17,748 nt of DNA from Gammaproteobacteria bacterium (GCA_030043215.1 JASHYG010000278.1:1-17748); one strand, 5' to 3'. Positions 1 to 8,029 are shown, counted from the first letter of the stretch. Notes: generated by a model not told the origin, from the sequence alone. Numbers and translations are program-made.

Positions 1-21
1 CCCGCACACCGGGATCACACA

Positions 22-801
22 ATGAGACGGACAATCGGCACCGGAGTTGTTCTGCTGCTGGTTGCAACCGCTTACGCCGCGCCGAACTCGCCGCAGAGGG
101 TTCGGGCCTTCGCGCAACTTCCCGACTGGACGGGTTTGTGGGAAACCGAATCCTCAAAGGCAATCGCTAACCCCTCCGGCACTCCCGTGGGCGCTGCCCG
201 CAAATACTTCAAATTGGCGGGCCACCCCCCTTACAACCCCGCGTGGGAGCAGAGGTACCAAGCGACGCTGGCAGCACTGGGCGCGAAATCGAGCGCGTTC
301 AAGGGCTGTGGTGAGGGATCGCCTGCATACCTCAGAAGCTTCCCCAACATCATGGAAGAGCCGATGGTCTTTCAGGTGGTCGTGACGCCAGAGGAGACGC
401 TTTTCGTGATGGATCACGGCGAGGTCCGTCACGTTTACACCGACGGCCGTCCGCATCCCGGCAAGGATGATCTGTGGGCGACCCCCCTCGGTGACTCGAT
501 TGGCCACTGGAGCGGTGAAACGCTCGTCATCGATACGATCGCCCGCACGGCGGGGCCGATCTCGATGTGGGGTGTTGGAGATGTCAGCGAGCAGGCGCAC
601 TTCATCGAAAAGGTGCGTCGCATCGCCGAGGATTCCATCGAGGATCAGCTGACCATCGAGGATCCCGTGAGCCTCGTGCATCCCTGGACCGTAACGCTGC
701 GCTTTACCCGCGTGCCCGACCTCACGCGGTTCATACCCTTCGATTGCGAGGGCGATCAAAATCCGGTCGAGAACGGCAAGCCCACAGCCCCGTCGCCCTG
801 A
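22..801 (+). CDS. Secreted protein of unknown function
   Basis: 259 aa. The N-terminus is a typical Sec signal peptide: MRRT, then a hydrophobic stretch (about residues 7-18), then a likely signal-peptidase site near AYAA (about residue 20). The mature part has a 'W-x-G-x-W-E' opening (DWTGLWE, about 35-41), a 'GHWSGETLVIDT' stretch in the middle and a 'HPWTVTLRF..VPDLTRFIP.DCE' ending. From memory this arrangement recurs in a family of uncharacterised secreted proteins common in Steroidobacter-like and sphingomonad genomes. I know no enzymatic role and none is assigned. It reads toward the convergent beta-lactamase-like gene, leaving a 102-nt gap (802-903) with no convincing terminator. The ATG at 22 is preceded only by a weak GGGA-type ribosome site, and the window begins just upstream, so any promoter or operon partner is out of view. 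Confidence 0.85.
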   Translation: MRRTIGTGVVLLLVATAYAAPNSPQRVRAFAQLPDWTGLWETESSKAIANPSGTPVGAARKYFKLAGHPPYNPAWEQRYQATLAALGAKSSAFKGCGEGSPAYLRSFPNIMEEPMVFQVVVTPEETLFVMDHGEVRHVYTDGRPHPGKDDLWATPLGDSIGHWSGETLVIDTIARTAGPISMWGVGDVSEQAHFIEKVRRIAEDSIEDQLTIEDPVSLVHPWTVTLRFTRVPDLTRFIPFDCEGDQNPVENGKPTAPSP

Positions 802-903
802 GCCGCATCTCCGCTTGGCCAGCAACAGCGGTCGCGACCATTCCCGCGGGAGGTGCGAGGCACGGACCTGTTTGGAGTAGCTTTTCGTGAGCTTCGAGGC
901 TCT

Positions 904-2562
904 CTACTGTCGCGCGAAGAAGATGCCTCGGGCCGAATCGGTGAAGGCCTCGAATCCAACCAGGTTTCCGCTGCTGCCTCTTCTGAACACCAGCGTGAGC
1001 GGCGTGCCTACGCCGTTGAACTCGTCCTGTGTCAGCGGACTCAGCGACAGGGCGGGACGCCACCCAGAGTGCAAGACAAGCTTCCCCTGTTCTACCGACA
1101 GCTGGTACTCGGCTCCGAGCTCGGCGCTCATATAGGTCCCGGCATATCTCGATAGATCGGCCTGGCTGAGCTGAGACGGAGTAACTCGGGTCGCAACCTC
1201 CGCGGTTCCGTCGACCTCGCTGATCACGACTTGCATCTGCGTGCCCCGCTTCTCGAAGAGGAGGTCAGAGTCGTCGCTGGTGAAGCGCCCATGCGAAACC
1301 GGCCTCACGGGGCCAGAAAACGGACCCTGCCAGGTTAGCTGTCCGTCCTTGACGGCGAAGTAATCGATGGAGTGCCGTGTGCTTTCATACGTTCCGACGT
1401 ATGACGATGGGTCGGCGTTCGGCGCAGTTGCCGCGCTGCCGTTGCCAGCTGAATGGGGCGCGCTGGCGAGCTGGCTCTCCAGATACACATCCGCCACCCG
1501 CCGGGTCAGAGTTTCCGGATGCGCACTGGCCAGATTGCAAAGGGAGATCACCGTAAAGCGCTGCTGCGGAAAGCGAATAATGTCGGTCTTGTAGCCGCCA
1601 ATGGAGCCGTCGTGTTCCACGACGGGCAAGCCTCGGTACTTCGTCAGGAAAAGTCCCAGTGCATAGTTGATCTGCTTGCCGCTGTTGAGCAGGCCGCGGG
1701 TTTGCAGCTCCTTCACCACGGTACCGTTGCCGAGTTTGTCGTCGTAGAAGTTGCGATCCCAATACAGCAGATCATCGACGCTCGTCATCAGGTCGCTGGC
1801 GCCGGGGCCCCCAGGTTCGAGGTTGGTCGACCAATCCACCTGGAATGTTCCCTTTGGGCCAGGCGCGTATGCGGGGACGCGGCCCGGCACGACATCCGTC
1901 TGATTGTCGTAAAAGCGTGTGTGCGTCATTCCGAGCGGTTGAAAGATGTTCTCCGTAGCGAAAGTCGACAGCGGCTTCTTGGTGACTCGCCTGATGATCT
2001 CCGCGAGCAAGAAATAATTCGTATTGGTGTAGAGGTACTCGTCTCCGGGCTTGAAATTCAGTCCCTTCTGATGCACGACCAGGTCGAGCAGCTCGGCCGT
2101 GGGGACCACGTCCGTTATTGCATGGCCCGCCAGAAGCCAGAGAGGGAATATGTCTCGCAGACCGCTCGTGTGGTTGAGCATCTGTCGCAACGTAATGGGT
2201 GTCCCGTAGTCAGGCAGCTCGGGAATGTACTTGTGAACGTCGTCATCGAGCGATAGCAGGCCCTTCTGCGAAGCCAGCACCACGCTCGCTGCGGTGAATT
2301 GCTTTGAGACCGATCCCATGTCGAACACGGACTCGGGCGTCAGCGGTACGCCGAGCTCCAGGCTCGCGGCGCCGTAGCCTTTCTTGTAAATGAAGTTGCC
2401 GTCTCGAATCACTCCGAGGGCACATCCGGGAGATCCCGTTCCCTGGTACGCCGAGAAGATCCGATCGACCCGCTGCTCGGGATTGTCCGCTGCGAAAGCC
2501 CAGGCGGAGAGCGCAAGGGCGCATGGAACGAGCAAGTGCCATGCGTGGAAGTTGCGAAGCAT
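904..2562 (-). CDS. Periplasmic serine beta-lactamase-family hydrolase
   Basis: 552 aa from the ATG at 2562. The frame stays open to 2820, but this start has a purine-rich AGGGGG site about 6 nt upstream and gives a clean signal peptide (hydrophobic residues 9-22, cleavage near WAFA-A). The catalytic landmarks of class C beta-lactamases and related esterases/D-aminopeptidases are present: S84-V-S-K87 (nucleophile Ser and Lys), Y178-T-N180, and H317-D-G319 in place of the K-T-G box. An HDG-type third motif is usual in the broad 'serine hydrolase' (PF00144) group rather than in true drug-inactivating AmpC enzymes. The catalytic domain spans about 28-365. A C-terminal region (about 385-552) contains two similar beta-rich units, beginning 'YVGTYES' and 'YAGTYMS'. 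Likely substrates are peptides or esters in the periplasm; the exact substrate is unknown. It is last in a minus-strand series with the desaturase and the transporter, but 414 nt from the desaturase, so probably transcribed separately. Confidence 0.9.
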   Translation of the reverse strand: MLRNFHAWHLLVPCALALSAWAFAADNPEQRVDRIFSAYQGTGSPGCALGVIRDGNFIYKKGYGAASLELGVPLTPESVFDMGSVSKQFTAASVVLASQKGLLSLDDDVHKYIPELPDYGTPITLRQMLNHTSGLRDIFPLWLLAGHAITDVVPTAELLDLVVHQKGLNFKPGDEYLYTNTNYFLLAEIIRRVTKKPLSTFATENIFQPLGMTHTRFYDNQTDVVPGRVPAYAPGPKGTFQVDWSTNLEPGGPGASDLMTSVDDLLYWDRNFYDDKLGNGTVVKELQTRGLLNSGKQINYALGLFLTKYRGLPVVEHDGSIGGYKTDIIRFPQQRFTVISLCNLASAHPETLTRRVADVYLESQLASAPHSAGNGSAATAPNADPSSYVGTYESTRHSIDYFAVKDGQLTWQGPFSGPVRPVSHGRFTSDDSDLLFEKRGTQMQVVISEVDGTAEVATRVTPSQLSQADLSRYAGTYMSAELGAEYQLSVEQGKLVLHSGWRPALSLSPLTQDEFNGVGTPLTLVFRRGSSGNLVGFEAFTDSARGIFFARQ

Positions 2563-2976
2563 CGTTTTCCCCCTGCAAAGCGTGGAGCGTGGTGACGACG
2601 GCCTGATTCTTCTGAGTTTCCCCGACGTTATCGCCGTTGGCCCGGCGCGGCAAGCTCCGCGGAATCCGCGGCACTGACGCAGCGCACAAGATGTGAATGC
2701 CCGCTGTCGGGAAATTCCGGCGTCAAATTCGGCAGGCAGCTCTGGTCCGACAGTTGCCTCCCGCCTCCGCGCGATCGGACATTGCTCGCCTGGCGCTGAG
2801 TTATCGCCTCGAACGGGCAAAGACTGCCAGCCGGTTCCAGTCCGACCGAGGTACGCAAGCTCCCCGGGACTGGCCGGGCGCCGCAGCGCCGCCGCCGGCT
2901 CAGGCTAGCGGGTCAGACTTCCACAGGCGAGGGGAAGCCCGCACGAACCGCCCGCCTCCTCGATCTTCGTTCGCGG
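2563..2976. other. Intergenic region between desaturase and serine hydrolase
   Basis: No credible gene is seen in these 414 nt; the open frames here are low-complexity, Arg/Ala/Pro-rich or antisense extensions of neighbours. The region must hold the end of the desaturase transcript and the promoter and leader of the minus-strand hydrolase. Visible structure: a tandem pair of CCGCGG sites in TCCGCGGAATCCGCGG (2656-2671), and a small perfect hairpin GGCGC-CGCA-GCGCC (2877-2890) about 90 nt past the desaturase stop. No U-tract follows the hairpin, so I do not call a terminator. No strong sigma70 promoter was found. Confidence 0.5.
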
Positions 2977-3951
2977 CTATCGACGGTCTCGGACTATCCG
3001 GCTCGCGAGCGAGTAGCGCGGGTCCGTCAGGAATTCGACCAGCAGTCTCGACAGGGAACGAACGCAGCGCAAGTCTCGGTAAAGCTCTGGCGCCGCCTCG
3101 GTCACCTTCGGCAGGCGATTCCAAGGCACGGACGGCATATCGTGGTGTTCGTTGTGATATCCGACATTCAGCGACACGATATCGATGGGCCCGTAATAGC
3201 TGCGCGTCTCTTGTTTCGTGTCCAGGGTGTAGTGCTCCTGAATCCAGCGCGCGCCGAGCGGGTGCAGTCCTACCGAGAACCAGAACGAAGCGAGTAGGTA
3301 GCCGACTCCGAGCGGGCCGACGACGAACCACGCGGCAACCACGAAAGCCGCATTCGCGGCGATATTCGCGACGAACCAAGGATCGACCAGTCCGCCAGTC
3401 TCGACCGCCAGGGGTCTCAGGGCCTGAAAAATAGGAAATGCGAACAGCCAAAGGGCTTTCGAGACCATCCGTCTGCCAACGAGTCTCACCTCCCACGGGC
3501 TAGCAAGGTCGGCGTCGACGCCAAGGACGCCCGGGTGAGAATGGTGGATTCGGTGATAGTGTCGAAAAGCGATCGCCCCGGGCAGTAGATTGGGTAAATC
3601 GCAGAAAATCGCAAAGGCCTTGTTCAAGAAACGGCCGCGGAAGACGAGGTCGTGGGTCGCCTCATGGATCAGCACGTAGAGAGCGTGATTGGCGAAAGCT
3701 CCGAGCACCCAGGCCATGGCTAGAGCGAGTGGCCAATACGAGTAGGGCGCGTGTCCCAGCGCAAAGGCGATCCCACATTGTCCCAGGACGATCCCGGCAC
3801 CGAGCGCCGCGCTCCAGATGTTCCTTCCGATGAGTTTGCGGACCTCCGGATGCGCCTTGATGAGTGCCCTGGTGCGCGCTCGGTGCGGCTCGGGCGTCTC
3901 AACCTGCATGAACTGCGTCGGGCCGCCTACCTTGGTGCTTTCGTTGTCCAT
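2977..3951 (-). CDS. Sphingolipid delta-4 desaturase-like membrane desaturase (DEGS family)
   Basis: 324 aa from the ATG at 3951 (GGAG about 5 nt upstream); animal DEGS1 is about 323 aa. The frame is open to a TTG at 4062, but homology starts near residue 15. The three di-iron histidine boxes are intact: H96EATH100, H133RIHH137 and H266NEHH270. Hydrophobic segments lie near 45-65, 72-95, 165-185 and 195-225, giving an inner-membrane enzyme with cytoplasmic active site. Beyond the boxes, several DEGS hallmarks are recognisable: an N-terminal 'T-x-x-PH..R...I...P' opening with a following 'hPEh+pLh', the 'GVDAD' stretch, 'GLHPLGARWIQEHY', 'ETRSYYGP' and 'NVGYHNEHHD.PSVP'. The eukaryotic enzyme introduces the 4,5-trans double bond into dihydroceramide. 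In this bacterium the substrate could be a ceramide, another long-chain amide or a fatty acyl lipid; no sphingolipid-synthesis gene is in the window. Copy A of the dispersed repeat lies about 110 nt upstream of its start. Confidence 0.88.
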   Translation of the reverse strand: MDNESTKVGGPTQFMQVETPEPHRARTRALIKAHPEVRKLIGRNIWSAALGAGIVLGQCGIAFALGHAPYSYWPLALAMAWVLGAFANHALYVLIHEATHDLVFRGRFLNKAFAIFCDLPNLLPGAIAFRHYHRIHHSHPGVLGVDADLASPWEVRLVGRRMVSKALWLFAFPIFQALRPLAVETGGLVDPWFVANIAANAAFVVAAWFVVGPLGVGYLLASFWFSVGLHPLGARWIQEHYTLDTKQETRSYYGPIDIVSLNVGYHNEHHDMPSVPWNRLPKVTEAAPELYRDLRCVRSLSRLLVEFLTDPRYSLASRIVRDRR

Positions 3952-4060
3952 GCCACTCCGACTTCTCTCGATAGTACTCGACGGGCCGCCGAGGTCTGCC
4001 TGCTTTCTTGATCCAGCATCGCGATCGGGCCCGCTCGACACGGCCTCCCGGTCGGTTCGC

Positions 4061-4165
4061 AAAGCATCGGTCCGCCGAGACGACGCGCGAAGTCTAGCAC
4101 CGTGGTCTCAAACGGGGGGAGACTTCGCTGCTGCTCCTTCCTTCCGCGCTCGAGTATGCCTCGCG
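4061..4165 (-). repeat. Dispersed upstream repeat, copy A
   Basis: About 105 nt, matching copy B at 9611-9715 in the same orientation. The core at 4089-4114 is 26 nt, identical in both. The 43 nt from 4123 match 37/43 by eye, and the left part from 4061 (AAAGCATCG onward) also aligns with scattered changes. An element containing CCTCCCG follows on the left in both copies, with about 10 extra nt in copy A. The strand given is that of the adjacent gene: read on minus, the repeat ends about 110 nt before the desaturase ATG. It contains TGCTAGACT, which resembles an extended -10 box. It may be a shared promoter/leader module or a remnant of a mobile repeat. Spurious minus-strand frames across both copies encode the same short peptide (FETTVLDF), simply reflecting DNA identity. 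Confidence 0.8.
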
Positions 4166-4205
4166 GCTGCACTCCGTCCGAACGGAAAATGGGAGCCCAG
4201 GCAGG

Positions 4206-5606
4206 CTACGCAACCTGAGTGCTCGCCGCTCCGATTGCTCTGCGGTTCGGTTTGAACACCGCTAGCCGGCGCAGTCCAACGCACACGATGGCCCCGACGA
4301 GCGCAAGACCGGCGAGACCCCAGAACGCACCGGAATCGCTACCGGTCGCTTGTTTCAGGAATCCGACGATGTTGGGTCCAAAGAAGCCTCCGGAGACGCC
4401 GATCGAGCTGATCAACGCCAATCCGGCAGCAGCCGAGCCCCCTTTGAGAAATCTCGTCGGCAGGCACCAGAACGAGGAGTTGACCAGCGGATTCGAGATG
4501 TTGAGAACCACCAAAGCGGCGACGCGATAGATCGAGTGTGGCAGCAGAGCGACCCCGATGCTTCCGGCACAACAAAACGCAAGGCCGAGTGCCACCAACC
4601 CGCAGCGATCATCGCTCCGATCCGATAGCGCCCCGGCGAAGGGGAAAACCAGCGCGGCGAGCAGAAAAATGCCCCCCACAATGAGACTCGTGGCCATATT
4701 GCTCGTGCCGAGCGCATCGCGAACCATCAGGGGTGTCCAGAGGCCGGCGCCAAAGCCTACGGTATTGAAAGCGAACCATGGAATGATCAGGACCCACAGC
4801 AGCGGGTGCCCGAGCCCGCGAAGCGGCGAGACCGGTGCCGCGGCTGGTTGCTCCGGTGCCGCGACTGACTGCTGCCGTTCTAGCTCAATTTGCTCCGACA
4901 GCCAATCACGCTGCGGCTTCGTCAGCCATCTTGCCTCTTCGGGGCGATCCGTCAGGAATCCGAGCGCGGCAAACCCCAGCAGCACCGACGGCAGGCCCTC
5001 GATCAAGAACAGCCACTGCCAACCCGAAAGATGCCCTAACCCAGTGAGTCCCAAAAGGGTGCCCCCGAGCGGGGCGCCCAATACCTGCGACAGCGGGATG
5101 GCAATCATGAAGCCGGCGATTGCGCGCGCCCGATGAGTCGCCGGAAACCATAGAGTCAGGTAATAGATGACTCCAGGAAACAGCCCGGCCTCCGCCACGC
5201 CGAGAAGGAACCGCACGACGTAGAGCTGCTGCGGAGTTCTAACCCACATCATCGCGCAGGCCAGTGCGCCCCACGTAATCGCGATTCGGGCGAGCCAGCG
5301 ACGGGCACCGACGCGAGCCAGTATCAGGTTGCTCGGGACCTCGAACAGGGAGTAGCCGAGGTAGAAGACGCCGGCGCCGAATCCGAACGCCGCCGAGCTG
5401 AGCTTCAGCTCCTCATTCATTTGCAGGGCGGCGATACTGACGTTGCTGCGGTCGAACCAACAGAAGATGTAGAGCAAGAAAAGAAACGGGAGCAGCCGCA
5501 GGCTCACCCGGCGCATCGTTGCAATTCCAACATCCCGGTCGGTCACGTTAGCCTCGTCGAGCACCGGTCTCATTGCGCCCGTGGTAGAAGGGGCAGGCTC
5601 ACTCAT
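4206..5606 (-). CDS. MFS transporter, anion:cation symporter (ACS)-like
   Basis: 466 aa, about 12 predicted transmembrane segments in two halves separated by a charged central loop (about 235-262, rich in E/Q/R/A). ACS-family features are visible: the TM1 end 'FDRSNVSIAALQM' (D52-R53, equivalent to the family's 'DRxNhGxA'), the loop 2-3 motif with R98..ARRW, and 'RFLLGVAEAGLFPGVIYYLTLWFP' in TM4-5, which the family shares with phthalate, tartrate, hexuronate and glucarate carriers. It probably imports an organic or sugar acid with protons across the inner membrane; the substrate cannot be told from sequence. The start is uncertain: no good ribosome site precedes the ATG at 5606, and residues M13 or M31 are alternatives just before TM1. 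It is divergent from the PQQ dehydrogenase across a 160-nt region carrying an inverted repeat, which suggests shared control. Confidence 0.88.
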   Translation of the reverse strand: MSEPAPSTTGAMRPVLDEANVTDRDVGIATMRRVSLRLLPFLFLLYIFCWFDRSNVSIAALQMNEELKLSSAAFGFGAGVFYLGYSLFEVPSNLILARVGARRWLARIAITWGALACAMMWVRTPQQLYVVRFLLGVAEAGLFPGVIYYLTLWFPATHRARAIAGFMIAIPLSQVLGAPLGGTLLGLTGLGHLSGWQWLFLIEGLPSVLLGFAALGFLTDRPEEARWLTKPQRDWLSEQIELERQQSVAAPEQPAAAPVSPLRGLGHPLLWVLIIPWFAFNTVGFGAGLWTPLMVRDALGTSNMATSLIVGGIFLLAALVFPFAGALSDRSDDRCGLVALGLAFCCAGSIGVALLPHSIYRVAALVVLNISNPLVNSSFWCLPTRFLKGGSAAAGLALISSIGVSGGFFGPNIVGFLKQATGSDSGAFWGLAGLALVGAIVCVGLRRLAVFKPNRRAIGAASTQVA

Positions 5607-5658
5607 CGGGTGCGCGTGCTGGGACGAGGCTGTCTTGGGTGGGTCCGGTCCGCTGCCT

Positions 5659-5696
5659 GTGGCAGTTTACACCTTTCCTCAGTAACACTCTGCCAC
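5659..5696. promoter_or_regulatory. Inverted repeat between divergent genes (candidate operator)
   Basis: A perfect 7-bp inverted repeat, GTGGCAG (5659-5665) and CTGCCAC (5690-5696), with 24 nt between arms, sits in the 160-nt divergent region between the MFS and PQQ-dehydrogenase genes. Arm spacing corresponds to about three helical turns centre to centre, compatible with a dimeric or tetrameric regulator. A second, shorter repeat, GGGCA-TAGTG-TGCCC (5720-5734), overlaps the candidate plus-strand promoter. No regulator gene lies next to it. Function is inferred from position and symmetry only. Confidence 0.35.
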
Positions 5697-5701
5697 CGCT
5701 G

Positions 5702-5730
5702 TGGACAACGTCAAGTCAGGGGCATAGTGT
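5702..5730 (+). promoter_or_regulatory. Candidate sigma70 promoter for PQQ dehydrogenase
   Basis: TGGACA (5702-5707; 5/6 to TTGACA) lies 17 nt from TAGTGT (5725-5730; only 3/6 to TATAAT). This would start transcription about 30 nt before the ATG at 5767. The weak -10 and an overlapping inverted repeat suggest a regulated promoter, if it is one. Confidence 0.3.
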
Positions 5731-5766
5731 GCCCGCGACAGCGCGTGAGCCGCTGCGGGAGCACCG

Positions 5767-7986
5767 ATGCCGGATAGCGTATTGAAACGGCGATGCCGGC
5801 CGGTTTATTTGGCGTGCGTGGCGGGAGCAAGCTGGGTCGTCGGTACCGCCGGTGCACAGACGCTATTCGACAGCGGTCCCGTCGGTTTCACCGAGCAGGA
5901 GGCGCGGCGCGGCCAGACAGCCTATCTGGAAAGCTGCGCGTCATGCCACGGCCCTCATCTGACCGATGGCCAGTTTGGGCCGCCCATGAAGGGCCCGGCA
6001 TTCAAAGAGCTCTGGCACGCACAGTCCGCCGAGGCGTTACGGTTGGCAATGGTACAGCGCATGCCGCCGGCGGGCCCCGGTAGTCTCGGCACGCGAGCCT
6101 ATATCGACATCGAAGCCTACTTGCTGCGGGCCAACGGCGGCGCGGGAGGCAAAGTAACACTCGCGTCCCTGCTCGGACCTGCGGACAGCGGTAGCGCGCG
6201 CCCGTCCGGCACTGCACCGCGGCCGGCCGCAGCCGCGCTCATCGGCAATGAGGATGCGACGTACCGCGCAGTCGTGGCCGCGAGAAAAACACTCCTCGAC
6301 AGGCTCACACCGGTATCGGACGCGATGCTGCGAAGTCCTCCCGCCGCCGACTGGCTGATGTGGCGCGGCTCCTACGCGACACAAAGCTACAGTCCACTGC
6401 GTCAGATCGACAAGAGCACCGTTCGCAGCCTCGGGGTCGCCTGGACACTGGCACTACCGCCCAGCCAGGACGAGACCGCGCCGTTGATCCACGATGGCGT
6501 GCTGTTCATCGAGAGCGGCAATACGGTCGAAGCCGTCAATGCCATCGACGGCAGCATATTGTGGAGGTATATCCGCTCACTGCCCGACAGCCTGCATAAC
6601 GGCACGGAAGCGCGGATGCGGGGGCTGGCTATCTACCAAGACCGACTGTACGCCCCGACCGCAGATGGCCATATCGTGGCACTCGACGTGCGTAGCGGTG
6701 AGCTGCGCTGGGATCATGCCGTGGTGTCCGCGGAACAAGGCGTGCAACCAGGGCTTTTCGATGGTGCCTACTACCACATCTCCGGCGGTCCGCTGCTGGT
6801 TCGGGGCAAGGTTGTCGTCGGTGTCAGTCTGGCGATCAATACCGGCGGCGGCGACTACATTGTCGGCCTGGATGCGCGCAGCGGCGCGGAGATATGGCGC
6901 TTCGGCACTATCGCGCATCCGGGCCAGCCGGGCGGTGACAGCTGGAACGGTGCACCTGTCAATGAGCGCTACGGCTCGGGCGTGTGGTCGATCGGCAGCT
7001 ATGACCCCGAGCTGAACCTGGTGTACTTCGGCACCGGCAATACATACGACGTCGGAACGCTGCTGATGCCGCGCAAAGGCAAGAGCCTGACGAACAACGA
7101 TGCGCTCTATACGGACTCGACGCTGGCGTTGAATCCGGACACCGGCAAGCTGGCCTGGTACTACCAGCACATGAACCGCGATGTCTGGGACCTGGACTGG
7201 GCGTTCGAGCAGGTGCTCGTCACCGTGCCCCTCGACGGCAAGGCGACGAAGCTCGTGGTCACCGGCGGCAAGATCGGGATCTTCGACGCCGTCCGCAGTG
7301 CCGATGGAAAATATGCGTTCTCCAAGGACACCGGTTTGCAGAACCTGGTGGGCAGCATCGACCCAAACACGGGCAGCAAGAACATCAAGCCCGAGCTCGA
7401 ACCCAAGGCAGGTCGCACCGAGCTCATCTGTCCCACGGCGACCGGCGGACGCAGCTGGCCGACGACTGCGTTCGATCCATCGTCGGATTACCTCTACGTA
7501 CCGCTCGTGGCGAATGACTGCGCCGACTACGGCTGGACCGCGCGCAGCGCCGCCGAAATTGCCGCCGGCGGCCAGGACATACGGCTGCGCAATCGCCCGA
7601 AGCCGGGCAATGACGGAAATTTCGGCCGGATCGACGCGATCGACCTCCAGACTCGGCGCGTCGTCTGGTCGCGGCGTCAACGCGCGCCGATTGCCAGCTC
7701 CCTGCTCGCCTCCGCGGGTGGCCTGATCTTCAGTGGCTCGCGTGACCGGCAGTTCCGTGCTTACGACGCCGCGACCGGCAACGTGTTGTGGCAGATTGGC
7801 CTGAACGCGGCGCCAAGCTCTTCACCGGCGACATACAGCGTCGGTGGTGTGCAGTACGTGGCGGTTGTCGCCGGTGGCGGCGGTGCATTCGATGCCAGCG
7901 CCCGAAGCCTGACGCCTGAGATCATCGATCCGCCCGCCGGTACGACCTTGTGGGTATTCAAGTTGCCCAGCGCGACGCCCAAGTAG
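5767..7986 (+). CDS. PQQ-dependent dehydrogenase with N-terminal cytochrome c domain
   Basis: 739 aa. The ATG at 5767 follows GGGAG with about 6 nt spacing. Residues 1-31 look like a signal peptide (RRCR, hydrophobic stretch, cleavage near GAQT). A c-type cytochrome domain follows (about 41-125): haem site C57-A-S-C60-H61 and a probable axial Met in 'QRMPPAGPG' (M99). A Pro/Ala linker leads to an eight-bladed quinoprotein propeller (about 195-735), recognised by 'MWRGSYATQSYSPL', 'VEAVNAIDGSILW', 'LVYFGTGNTYD' (N425 in the usual Ca-ligand place), 'NPDTGKLAWYYQH' then 'DVWDLD' (474-477, where the catalytic Asp is expected), 'GGRSWP' and 'GSRDRQFRAYDAATGNVLW'. It should oxidise an alcohol, aldose or similar substrate in the periplasm, passing electrons from PQQ to its own haem. 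The vicinal Cys-Cys of classical methanol/ethanol dehydrogenases is absent, and the haem domain is at the opposite end from type II quinohaemoprotein alcohol dehydrogenases. Substrate unknown. Confidence 0.9.
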   Translation: MPDSVLKRRCRPVYLACVAGASWVVGTAGAQTLFDSGPVGFTEQEARRGQTAYLESCASCHGPHLTDGQFGPPMKGPAFKELWHAQSAEALRLAMVQRMPPAGPGSLGTRAYIDIEAYLLRANGGAGGKVTLASLLGPADSGSARPSGTAPRPAAAALIGNEDATYRAVVAARKTLLDRLTPVSDAMLRSPPAADWLMWRGSYATQSYSPLRQIDKSTVRSLGVAWTLALPPSQDETAPLIHDGVLFIESGNTVEAVNAIDGSILWRYIRSLPDSLHNGTEARMRGLAIYQDRLYAPTADGHIVALDVRSGELRWDHAVVSAEQGVQPGLFDGAYYHISGGPLLVRGKVVVGVSLAINTGGGDYIVGLDARSGAEIWRFGTIAHPGQPGGDSWNGAPVNERYGSGVWSIGSYDPELNLVYFGTGNTYDVGTLLMPRKGKSLTNNDALYTDSTLALNPDTGKLAWYYQHMNRDVWDLDWAFEQVLVTVPLDGKATKLVVTGGKIGIFDAVRSADGKYAFSKDTGLQNLVGSIDPNTGSKNIKPELEPKAGRTELICPTATGGRSWPTTAFDPSSDYLYVPLVANDCADYGWTARSAAEIAAGGQDIRLRNRPKPGNDGNFGRIDAIDLQTRRVVWSRRQRAPIASSLLASAGGLIFSGSRDRQFRAYDAATGNVLWQIGLNAAPSSSPATYSVGGVQYVAVVAGGGGAFDASARSLTPEIIDPPAGTTLWVFKLPSATPK

Positions 7987-7996
7987 TTCTCGGACT

Positions 7997-8024
7997 CCGC
8001 ACCCTGCGATCCAAGCCGGTGCGG
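7997..8024. terminator. Possible bidirectional hairpin between convergent genes
   Basis: CCGCACC (7997-8003) and GGTGCGG (8018-8024) form a perfect 7-bp stem with a 14-nt loop. It lies in the 43-nt gap between the convergent stops of the PQQ dehydrogenase and the GH79 gene. There is no U-tract on either strand, so intrinsic termination is doubtful; the placement is the main support. Confidence 0.35.
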
Positions 8025-8029
8025 GTGAA

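Noticed and set aside
888..901. Hairpin GAGC-TTCGAG-GCTC between the convergent first two genes as a terminator
   Set aside because: Only a 4-bp stem and no U-tract on either strand.
4173..4186. Hairpin TCCGT-CCGA-ACGGA about 20-30 nt beyond the transporter stop as a terminator
   Set aside because: Short 5-bp stem; on the transporter's strand the T-run lies before, not after, the hairpin.
6577..7680. A 367-codon minus-strand open frame inside the PQQ dehydrogenase
   Set aside because: Shadow of the propeller-coding frame; no family features.
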